13,913 nucleotides of DNA from Desulfocapsa sp. (GTDB lineage: Bacteria > Desulfobacterota > Desulfobulbia > Desulfobulbales > Desulfocapsaceae). Positions within the stretch are counted from its first letter, which is position 1. Every line of letters begins with the position of its first letter. The position numbers were made by a program, and so were the translations under genes. The stretch covers positions 1 to 13,913 of the forward strand of contig JAOZKX010000016.1 in NCBI GenBank assembly GCA_029935135.1, in the 5' to 3' direction. The notes beneath the pieces were generated by a model. The model saw only the letters and a program-made list of their open reading frames with translations, was not told the origin of the DNA and did no database searches. Shown one piece after another: positions 1 to 6,091 of the stretch.

Positions 1-262
1 CTTTGTCCAGTTTTTCGTATGCTTTTTTCAGGTTCGTGTCTTTCAGTTTGACCACTGAGCCAAACTGTTCAAGGGCATCTTTAAATTGTACCTGTGCCTC
101 TTCCTGAGAGTCTCTTGCATCTCCTACTCTGTCCACCAGGATATCCCGTTTGTGGACACCTGCTTTTTCCATCGTTGCATAATAGGTGCTGGAACAGCCG
201 AAAAGGAGGAATGAAACAAGGATAGAGCAGAGGAAAGTGGAAAAATATCTGTGTTGGTTCAT
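1..262 (-). CDS. DUF2959-family lipoprotein, N-terminal part (cut by left edge)
   Basis: The first 87 codons of a gene reading leftwards off the window. The ATG is at 262-260. The N-terminus has a short basic start, a hydrophobic stretch and a lipobox ending LLFGCSS, so the product is predicted to be an outer- or periplasm-facing lipoprotein acylated at Cys23. After the lipobox comes a stretch containing YYATMEK and VHKRDILVDRV, which I recognise as the start of the DUF2959 family. These proteins are mostly alpha-helical, possibly coiled-coil, and of unknown function. The gene starts 41 bp after the lemA-like stop and is probably co-transcribed with it. The ribosome site is weak (only a GAGA a few bases before the ATG). 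The C-terminal part is not visible, so whether the gene is intact cannot be judged. Confidence 0.82.
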   Translation of the reverse strand, partial: MNQHRYFSTFLCSILVSFLLFGCSSTYYATMEKAGVHKRDILVDRVGDARDSQEEAQVQFKDALEQFGSVVKLKDTNLKKAYEKLDK

Positions 263-303
263 GATTTTTCTCGTGGGTTCAGGGTTGCTGGTGGATTGCT
301 TTT

Positions 304-858
304 TCAGGGGGTAAAAGAGATATCAGAGCTGCTTTGTTCTGCGGTCAGTTCCAGGTTGAGGTATTCCAGTTTCTGAAAAGAAAATTTTCCTGCAATGAGT
401 GAAGCAGGAAAAGATTCAACCATGGTATTGAATCTACCGATGTAACTGTTATGGATATTTCGTATTTGTTGAATTTCTTTTTCGATACTATCCAGATTTT
501 TTTGCAGGTCAAGAAAATTTCCGCTTGCCTTCAGGTCAGGGTAAGCCTCTGCTACGGCCAGTAATCCACTGATCCCTTTGGTTATCTCGTGTTCTTCTGC
601 AATTCTTTCTGGATCTGAAAGGATAGCAGATTGTCTGGTTTTTTCCCGGTAAATGGTATCTTCATGCTCGCCGTACCTCTCAACAACCTTGATAAGGTTG
701 GGGATAAGGTTTGCACGCCGTTTTAATGATACATCGATATTGTTCAGTGACTCCTCGATCCTGTTTCTGTATTTGATGAATTTGTTGTAGGTTCCGATAA
801 ACCAGGCAAGGGCAGCAAAGCATGCAAAAAAAAGAGGAATAAGGAGTTCTGGTCTCAT
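304..858 (-). CDS. LemA-family membrane-anchored protein
   Basis: 184 residues. An N-terminal membrane segment (about residues 4-22, rich in Leu, Phe and Ala) is followed by the LemA signature around residues 24-58: a Tyr-Asn pair, an RNRIEESLNNIDVSLKRR block and NLIPNLIKVV. The rest is predicted helical, as in the LemA four-helix fold. The usual topology is a short periplasmic N-terminus with a cytoplasmic helical domain; the molecular role of LemA proteins is not established. Length matches the family (about 180-200). The C-terminus, with FNTMVESFPASLIAGKF then a Ser-rich tail, is also family-like. The ATG at 858 has an AAGGG about 12 bases upstream, a rather long spacing. The gene precedes the DUF2959 lipoprotein gene and is likely in one transcription unit with it, which suggests a shared envelope role. 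Confidence 0.88.
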   Translation of the reverse strand: MRPELLIPLFFACFAALAWFIGTYNKFIKYRNRIEESLNNIDVSLKRRANLIPNLIKVVERYGEHEDTIYREKTRQSAILSDPERIAEEHEITKGISGLLAVAEAYPDLKASGNFLDLQKNLDSIEKEIQQIRNIHNSYIGRFNTMVESFPASLIAGKFSFQKLEYLNLELTAEQSSSDISFTP

Positions 859-934
859 AACTTGCGGTGGCCCTTAAAATGAACAGGTAGGAATCAGAAT
901 TATTGTCTAATTGCATCATTATCCCATAGTGCTG

Positions 935-958
935 AAAAAAAATCCAGAACAAACTGGA
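935..958 (-). terminator. Weak terminator-like hairpin upstream of lemA (minus strand)
   Basis: Read on the minus strand, TCCAG-TTTGTT-CTGGA forms a 5-bp stem (943-958) followed at once by eight U residues (942-935). The shape is that of a small intrinsic terminator, but the stem is short. It lies in the leader region of the lemA-like gene and could attenuate that transcript or stop antisense RNA coming from the PAN-gene promoter region. It could equally be chance in an A/T-rich spacer. Confidence 0.25.
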
Positions 959-1050
959 GTAGAGATTGTGTTGTTCTGATCCCTCTTCCCTTCTTCCCTC
1001 TTTACTCGTTCTTATATTGTAAGTGCTGTGTTTAATAGAATGTTTTTCTG

Positions 1051-1079
1051 TTGACCTGTAAATGTGAGAGAACTATAAT
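1051..1079 (+). promoter_or_regulatory. Near-consensus sigma-70 promoter for the PAN-domain gene
   Basis: TTGACC at 1051-1056 and a perfect TATAAT at 1074-1079, separated by exactly 17 bases. Transcription would start near 1086, giving a leader of about 67 bases before the ATG at 1154. This also argues against translation starting at the TTG at 1088, which would sit on the transcription start with no ribosome site. Confidence 0.75.
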
Positions 1080-1153
1080 AAAAGCTATTGTGGCGGGTCT
1101 GCCCGTTCTGGTGCCTACATTTTTTCGGTGTATACCAATACAAAGGTGAACAA

Positions 1154-2212
1154 ATGGTGCGAATTTTTCTTGTTGTATTTTTTAGCCTTCTGGCCTCTCT
1201 TGTACAGGCTGAAGGGTATGAGGCAATTACCCTTGAGTTTGATACTCAGAGAAATGGTGGGGATTACACCCAGTTCAGGGTTTCAAGTGCTCAGGAATGT
1301 GCCCGGGAATGTGAGCGATCCAGTCAGTGTCAGGCATTTGATTTCTACAGTAGTGATCATTCCTGCTGGTTGAAAAGTGCAGCGTATCCGGCCAGAAAAA
1401 GTTACGGAGTGGTTTCTGGCGCTAAAAACAGGGGTTTTACAAGAAGAGTTGAGCCTGCATCGGTGGATATGTCTATCAGCTATGATACCCAGCGTGCCGG
1501 TGCTGATTATACCCGTTTCCAGGCACAGGATGTCCACCAATGTTCGCAAAGGTGTTCGAGAGATTCAAGATGTGCGGCATTTGATTATACCACCAGTGAT
1601 TATTTCTGTTATCTAAAGAGCTGGATACCTTCATCAAGGAGATACAGGGGAATACATTCCGGTGTGAAAAGGAGATATTTTCCCCAGGTGAAATCTGTTC
1701 AGGAGATATTGATACAGCGGCGCTATAACCCGGGGCCCGCCGATGGAGTAATGGGGAATCAGACACGGATTGCCCTTGAATATTACCAGAGAGACCATCA
1801 ACTCTATGTGACCGGCCGCATTGATGACCCGACTCTGGTATCCATGGGGTTATTGCAACCCCTCCCAGCACCTCCAGTTGTTCAGGCGGTGGCTGCTGAG
1901 CCACCGCCGGCCTCCAAGCCTGCAGCGGAACCAGAGGTGGAAAAAGAGCGTTGGAGTGCTGAGCCGGAAGCGGCGAGCAGGGAAGTTGCTACACCTCCGG
2001 CAGATGCTTCTGCTCAAGGTGATCTCCTTCTCTATGTCAACACCGTCGGGGTGACTTATTTACAGATGAAAGACAATATCTATGCTGATATCCTGGCTAG
2101 GATTCCGGCAGGAATCAAACTTAAAGTTCTTTTAGAAAAAGGTGAGTGGTATAAAGTCTCCTATCAGAATCAGGTTGGATATGTCCTGGCAGAATCTGTT
2201 GCCAAGCTGTGA
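1154..2212 (+). CDS. Secreted protein: two PAN/Apple domains, peptidoglycan-binding-like domain, SH3-like domain
   Basis: 352 residues from the ATG at 1154, chosen because AAAGGTGA lies just upstream and the next residues form a clean signal peptide (1-19, cleavage after VQA). Two PAN/Apple-type domains follow, about 22-98 and 103-178, each with a DTQR-x-G-x-DYT-x-F motif and four matching cysteines (C49, C53, C59, C71; C130, C134, C140, C152). PAN domains bind protein or carbohydrate. Residues 181-233 resemble the peptidoglycan-binding type 1 fold (a repeat-like helix, NPGPADGVMG, then TRIALEYYQ). Residues 235-288 are a low-complexity Pro/Ala/Glu linker, and 290-352 are SH3-like (GEWYKVSYQNQVGYV). 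The product is predicted to be periplasmic or cell-wall associated and probably binds a wall or surface ligand; no catalytic domain is visible. It is monocistronic, with its own promoter, and converges on the formate dehydrogenase operon. Confidence 0.85.
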   Translation: MVRIFLVVFFSLLASLVQAEGYEAITLEFDTQRNGGDYTQFRVSSAQECARECERSSQCQAFDFYSSDHSCWLKSAAYPARKSYGVVSGAKNRGFTRRVEPASVDMSISYDTQRAGADYTRFQAQDVHQCSQRCSRDSRCAAFDYTTSDYFCYLKSWIPSSRRYRGIHSGVKRRYFPQVKSVQEILIQRRYNPGPADGVMGNQTRIALEYYQRDHQLYVTGRIDDPTLVSMGLLQPLPAPPVVQAVAAEPPPASKPAAEPEVEKERWSAEPEAASREVATPPADASAQGDLLLYVNTVGVTYLQMKDNIYADILARIPAGIKLKVLLEKGEWYKVSYQNQVGYVLAESVAKL

Positions 2213-2244
2213 TTCCCGGTCGCTGATTTTGTACAAAGGATAGC

Positions 2245-4212
2245 TCATCTTTTCTGCGTCCGTTCTCTGGCGCTGGGGAAAAGACTGAGATCCGTATGGG
2301 GGAGAAATATGGATGCAACATACTGATCTTTAAAGGCAGGGATCTCTGAGAGTTCAAAGCTGGTCATCTTGCGTACCACCTCCACCACATCCCTTCTGAT
2401 ATGGTTGGAGAGTTCGCTCATCCACGCTCCCATCAGTGAGCCATTTCCCACATAAAGGACCTTGTCCGGGTCTACTTCCGGCAGTAATCCTACGCTCATG
2501 GCACTGTCCAGATCAATAAAAGAACCAAATCCACCTGCAAGAATGATCTGCTCCAGGTCGCTGACCTGCAGACCCACCTGGTCCAGAAGGGTGGTGACGC
2601 CAGCAAAGATGGCCGCTTTGGCCCGGATAAAATTGTCAATATCCACCTCGTTAAGCACGATATCGTGATCGGCAGCGCATTCATCCTCCCAGGCAATGAC
2701 ATATTCCCTGCCGCTTCTTCCTTCCCGGATGCGTGGGTTGTCGATATCTCGGTATTTTCCGCTTGGGTTGAGGATGTTATTTTCAAATAGTGTGGCAATA
2801 ATAATAAGTAATCCGGAGCCGCAGATTCCTAAAGGTGCTTTGCCTTCTATTGTCACATTCATCGGCTCCAGAGTTTCGGAATTCATACTAAAATCACTGA
2901 TTGCTCCTTCCACTGCCCGCATGCCATGGGTAATGCCGCCGCCCTCAAAGGCCGGGCCCGCAGAACATGCAGCGCAGGCCAGCCATTCCCTGTTGCCGAT
3001 CACAATTTCCGCATTTGTTCCCACATCAATAAAGAGAGTCAGCAGTTCTGTACGGTACATACCAGAGCCCATGACACCCGCGACAATATCTCCACCCACA
3101 TAACTTGAAATTGCGGGATAGAGAAGGGCCACACAGTGGTGGGGCAGGTTGAGCCCGATATCTTCAGCACGAATGGGGGGGAAAAATGTGGAGACCGGGA
3201 CATAGGGCGCACGCCTGATGTTGTCAGGTTCCAGCTGCAAAAGCAGATGGGTCATGGTCGTATTACCACTGATGGTGATGGAGTTGACCTCGTCTCTGGT
3301 GATGGGCCCATAACTGGGGTCTGAAGGGGGCTGGGCCGCTTGCAGCATTGTGTCGATGATACTGTTCATGGCATCGGTAACCAGTTCATGCATCATATTT
3401 AGCCCTTTGGGCTTTTCGGCATAGATGATTCGGGCGATAACATCTTCCCCGTAGCTCATCTGCGGGTTGTAGCAGGAGTTCTTTGCCAGGATCTGTCCAC
3501 TGTTGAGGTCAATGAGAACGCCGTAAATGGTGGTGGTGCCGATATCAAAAGCCAGGCCGAAATTGCGATGATTCCATCTGCCCGCCTGGATATTGAGAAT
3601 ATGACTTTTGGCCTTGTTGTTTACCGGTTGTTCAATGGTGACGGTGACCAGGAAATCTTTTTCCCGCAAGGCTCTTCTGATTTTTCGAAGGACTGTGAGC
3701 CCTGTAACCATCCGGTGTTTATCCTCCTGGTCGGCAAGTCCCTGGATCAAGCGGCCAATATCAGCCCGGTTGTCATGACTGTCGGGTGGGGAAAGCTCCA
3801 GGCAGAGTTTCTCCACAGGGGGATAAAAGATGTCTTCTTTTTTCAGGCTCTCCATGTCAAAGACATGCATTCTGGCATGGTGGCGTTTGGGGATCTCGGT
3901 GCTGAGACCGCCCTTTTGTCGTGAGGATTCTTCCGGGATCCGAACAACAATATCTTCCTTGATCTCGGCAATACACGCCTGGCGGTAGCCCCTGTTGAAG
4001 TCTTCCTGGGAGAGTTTTTCACTGCTGCCGCCGCTGACCTCACCTTTTTCCATAAGGATTCTGCACTTGCCGCATACTCCGGCACCACCGCAGGAGGCAT
4101 TGATGTGCAGGCCGGATTTTCTGGCGGCTTTGATAAGACTGCTGCCACCTTTTACCTGAACACTTTTATTGGCTGGTAAAAAGGTGACGCTGTATTTCTG
4201 TTCACTGTTCAT
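2245..4212 (-). CDS. RACo-like ASKHA ATPase with N-terminal [2Fe-2S] ferredoxin domain
   Basis: 655 residues. I place the start at 4212, where the upstream stop and this ATG share a base (TAATG). A longer in-frame reading to 4326 exists but only overlaps the upstream gene. Residues 6-85 form a plant-type [2Fe-2S] ferredoxin domain with C41, C47, C50 and C80 (C-x5-C-x2-C-x29-C). A middle region leads into an ASKHA-type ATPase: phosphate-1 motif FDIGTTT, phosphate-2 motif LFIDVGTNAEIVIG, and adenosine-site motif ILAGGFGSFIDLD near the C-terminus. This order matches the RACo family (DUF4445/RACo C-terminal), reductive activators of corrinoid proteins. They use ATP to drive one-electron reduction of Co(II) to Co(I), for example on the corrinoid iron-sulfur protein or methyltransferase corrinoid partners. 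It is the last gene of the formate dehydrogenase operon. No corrinoid protein is in the window, so its client is unknown. Confidence 0.9.
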   Translation of the reverse strand: MNSEQKYSVTFLPANKSVQVKGGSSLIKAARKSGLHINASCGGAGVCGKCRILMEKGEVSGGSSEKLSQEDFNRGYRQACIAEIKEDIVVRIPEESSRQKGGLSTEIPKRHHARMHVFDMESLKKEDIFYPPVEKLCLELSPPDSHDNRADIGRLIQGLADQEDKHRMVTGLTVLRKIRRALREKDFLVTVTIEQPVNNKAKSHILNIQAGRWNHRNFGLAFDIGTTTIYGVLIDLNSGQILAKNSCYNPQMSYGEDVIARIIYAEKPKGLNMMHELVTDAMNSIIDTMLQAAQPPSDPSYGPITRDEVNSITISGNTTMTHLLLQLEPDNIRRAPYVPVSTFFPPIRAEDIGLNLPHHCVALLYPAISSYVGGDIVAGVMGSGMYRTELLTLFIDVGTNAEIVIGNREWLACAACSAGPAFEGGGITHGMRAVEGAISDFSMNSETLEPMNVTIEGKAPLGICGSGLLIIIATLFENNILNPSGKYRDIDNPRIREGRSGREYVIAWEDECAADHDIVLNEVDIDNFIRAKAAIFAGVTTLLDQVGLQVSDLEQIILAGGFGSFIDLDSAMSVGLLPEVDPDKVLYVGNGSLMGAWMSELSNHIRRDVVEVVRKMTSFELSEIPAFKDQYVASIFLPHTDLSLFPSARERTQKR

Positions 4213-5045
4213 TAGTTGAGTTCCATTACATGCAAATTTTTTAATGCTGCATAAGTGAAAACCGGCCCATCCACGCAGACCAGTTTCCCATCCAGATGGC
4301 AGTGGCCACAAAGGCCCATCCCGCATTTCATATGCCGCTCCAGAGTGGTGAGTATTGCAGTGTCGCTGAGCCCCATTTCTGAGAGTTGAGCAATCACAAA
4401 GCGAATCATGATCGGTGGGCCGCAGATCAGGGCCGTTGTGTCTTTTGTCAGAAGTTCTGGTTTGAGTAGGTCAGTGACAAGCCCAACATGGTCCTGCCAG
4501 TCCAGTTCATCAATGTCAACGGTGAGCTGACAGTCTACACCCTGCTGCCGCCATGCTTCTATGGCCTGGGAAAAGGCGATATCAGCAACTGTTCTGCTGC
4601 CGTAGAGGAGGGTGATTTGCTGTACCGGGTTTTCTTCCAGTTCCTGTTGGAAGAGGCAGACATCAATAACCCCTTTTAACGGGGCCAGACCAATGCCGCC
4701 GGCAACAAAAAGAAGGTCCCGGCCATGAAAGTTAGCCACCGGAAAGAATGTACCGAAAGGTCCCCGGATGCCGACTTCATCGCCAACCTGCAATGCATGA
4801 ACTGCCGTGGTCAGCTTGCCGGCTTTTCGGATGGAGAGGTCGATCAGGGGGAGGGCAGTGGGTGATGAGGATATGGAAATCGCTGCTTCTCCACAGTGGG
4901 GGACAGAGAGCATAAGAAACTGGCCGGGACGAAAGCTAAAGGGATGCGTTTTGTCCAGGAGTTCCAGGCGAAATGTCTTGATCTGCTTATTCTCGTTCAA
5001 TATTTCACGGATGACAGCGCGGTCTGGAATAAAGATTTCTTTCAT
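4212..5045 (-). CDS. FAD/NAD(P)-binding [2Fe-2S] oxidoreductase subunit (sulfhydrogenase gamma / AsrB / PyrK-like)
   Basis: 277 residues. An N-terminal FAD-binding barrel (about 8-100) contains FRPGQFLMLSVP and GDEVGIRGPFGTFFP. A Rossmann-type NAD(P)-binding domain (about 108-235) contains LLFVAGGIGLAPLKG and ALICGPPIM. The C-terminus holds four cysteines spaced C-x4-C-x2-C-x7-C (C241, C246, C249, C257), the [2Fe-2S] arrangement of PyrK, AsrB and sulfhydrogenase gamma subunits. It probably transfers electrons between NAD(P)H, via FAD, and the iron-sulfur clusters of the preceding subunit. The usual flavin motif RxYS is replaced by AISISS, as in this hydrogenase/sulfite-reductase branch. The ATG overlaps the upstream stop (ATGA at 5045-5042), showing translational coupling, and its own stop is coupled to the RACo-like gene. 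Location is cytoplasmic; no signal or membrane segment is present. Confidence 0.88.
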   Translation of the reverse strand: MKEIFIPDRAVIREILNENKQIKTFRLELLDKTHPFSFRPGQFLMLSVPHCGEAAISISSSPTALPLIDLSIRKAGKLTTAVHALQVGDEVGIRGPFGTFFPVANFHGRDLLFVAGGIGLAPLKGVIDVCLFQQELEENPVQQITLLYGSRTVADIAFSQAIEAWRQQGVDCQLTVDIDELDWQDHVGLVTDLLKPELLTKDTTALICGPPIMIRFVIAQLSEMGLSDTAILTTLERHMKCGMGLCGHCHLDGKLVCVDGPVFTYAALKNLHVMELN

Positions 5046-6091
5046 GCTCTTTCCCCCTTTACGAGCAGCCGTATAAAAGAGGTGATATCAACTCCGCCAA
5101 AACAGATATCAATACAGCGGCCACAGCCAGTGCATGAGGGTTTTCCATGTTCCGCAAAATCAAATTTCAGTTTATGGAGAAAGCGGCGCTTCAGTGCATG
5201 TTGTCTGCGGTCAACCGGATTATGTCCTCCTGTCATTCTGGTGAAACCGGCACTGGTGCAGGCATCCCAGCTGCGCAGGCGCAAGCCCTTGTTGCTGTCA
5301 ATGGGTGTGTCGTCCACCGAAAAACAGGTGCAGGTGGGGCAGACATAGGCGCATCCTCCACAATCATAACAGCGACTGGATAACTGTTGCCAGATCTGTT
5401 CTTCAACTTCATGCTCTTGAAGGAGGCGGCAGGCATGGGATACCTGGATGTTTTTATTAAATTTACCACGGACTTCGAGGAGAAGCTGGTATCGTTTTTC
5501 CCTGTCTTCTTTTTCCACAGATCTGAAGAAATAGGACCATTTGTCCAGGATATCTGCCCCCTTGCTTCGTCCCGCAGAGACAAAATAGGCCTCACCAATA
5601 TCAATCAGCTGCAGATCGTAGCCATATTCAAGGTAGGGACCACTCTCTGTGGCTTCACAAAAACAGTTGCTAAAAGGCTGGTTGCAGCCAATGGTGATAA
5701 TGGTCGATTGGTTGCGGCGCTTGTAGTAGCTGGAGTCTTTTACCGGTTGTGAAAAGACAAGGTCGGTGTAGAGAACAGCGGTCAGGTCGCAGGATCGCAC
5801 GCCAAAGTAGATTGTATCCTCTTCTTCCTCGGGTTCATAGAACCTGTATCCCTTGTTGTCGCTGCGGTAACTGGCAAGGATCTCCTGCTGGGGCAGGAGG
5901 AAGGGTTTCAGTGAGGCCTGGGGTTGGTGGCACAGGTCAATTTTCACTGCATCAAGATCATCTATTTCTGTGAAGAGGGTGTCTCCGTAATTGTTTTGCA
6001 CAGGGGCTATGAGACGGGACTCTTTTTTTAGCTTACGCAGGAAAGGAAGCAGCTGGTCTTTGGGAAGGATCAGTTCACGGAGATCAATCAT
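5042..6091 (-). CDS. 4Fe-4S dicluster electron-transfer subunit (sulfhydrogenase beta / AsrA-like)
   Basis: 349 residues. The N-terminal two thirds match the family of sulfhydrogenase beta and anaerobic sulfite reductase subunit A: a FGVRSCDLTAV motif near residue 107 and a GCNQPFSNCFC motif mid-protein. The C-terminus carries two cluster motifs, C241-x2-C-x2-C-x3-C251 (followed by extra cysteines C254 and C256) and C320-x2-C-x2-C-x3-C330. It is therefore likely to bind two [4Fe-4S] clusters and to carry electrons between the formate dehydrogenase active subunit and the FAD/NAD(P) subunit. The ATG at 6091 overlaps the fdhA stop by 8 bases and has AAAGGTG a few bases upstream. No membrane segment or export signal is visible, so a soluble complex is expected. 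In hydrogenases this subunit pairs with a NiFe catalytic protein; here it is paired with a molybdenum or tungsten enzyme. Confidence 0.86.
   Translation of the reverse strand: MIDLRELILPKDQLLPFLRKLKKESRLIAPVQNNYGDTLFTEIDDLDAVKIDLCHQPQASLKPFLLPQQEILASYRSDNKGYRFYEPEEEEDTIYFGVRSCDLTAVLYTDLVFSQPVKDSSYYKRRNQSTIITIGCNQPFSNCFCEATESGPYLEYGYDLQLIDIGEAYFVSAGRSKGADILDKWSYFFRSVEKEDREKRYQLLLEVRGKFNKNIQVSHACRLLQEHEVEEQIWQQLSSRCYDCGGCAYVCPTCTCFSVDDTPIDSNKGLRLRSWDACTSAGFTRMTGGHNPVDRRQHALKRRFLHKLKFDFAEHGKPSCTGCGRCIDICFGGVDITSFIRLLVKGERA

Noticed and set aside
680..952. 90-residue minus-strand ORF overlapping lemA
   Set aside because: It is a different frame of the lemA region with no recognisable motif; lemA itself is well supported.
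1088..1153. Longer N-terminus for the PAN protein from a TTG at 1088
   Set aside because: It lies at the predicted transcription start, has no ribosome site and would bury the clean signal peptide that begins at 1154.
4213..4326. Longer N-terminus of the RACo-like protein
   Set aside because: It only re-reads the end of the upstream gene in another frame; the ATG at 4212 is stop-start coupled and begins directly before the ferredoxin domain.
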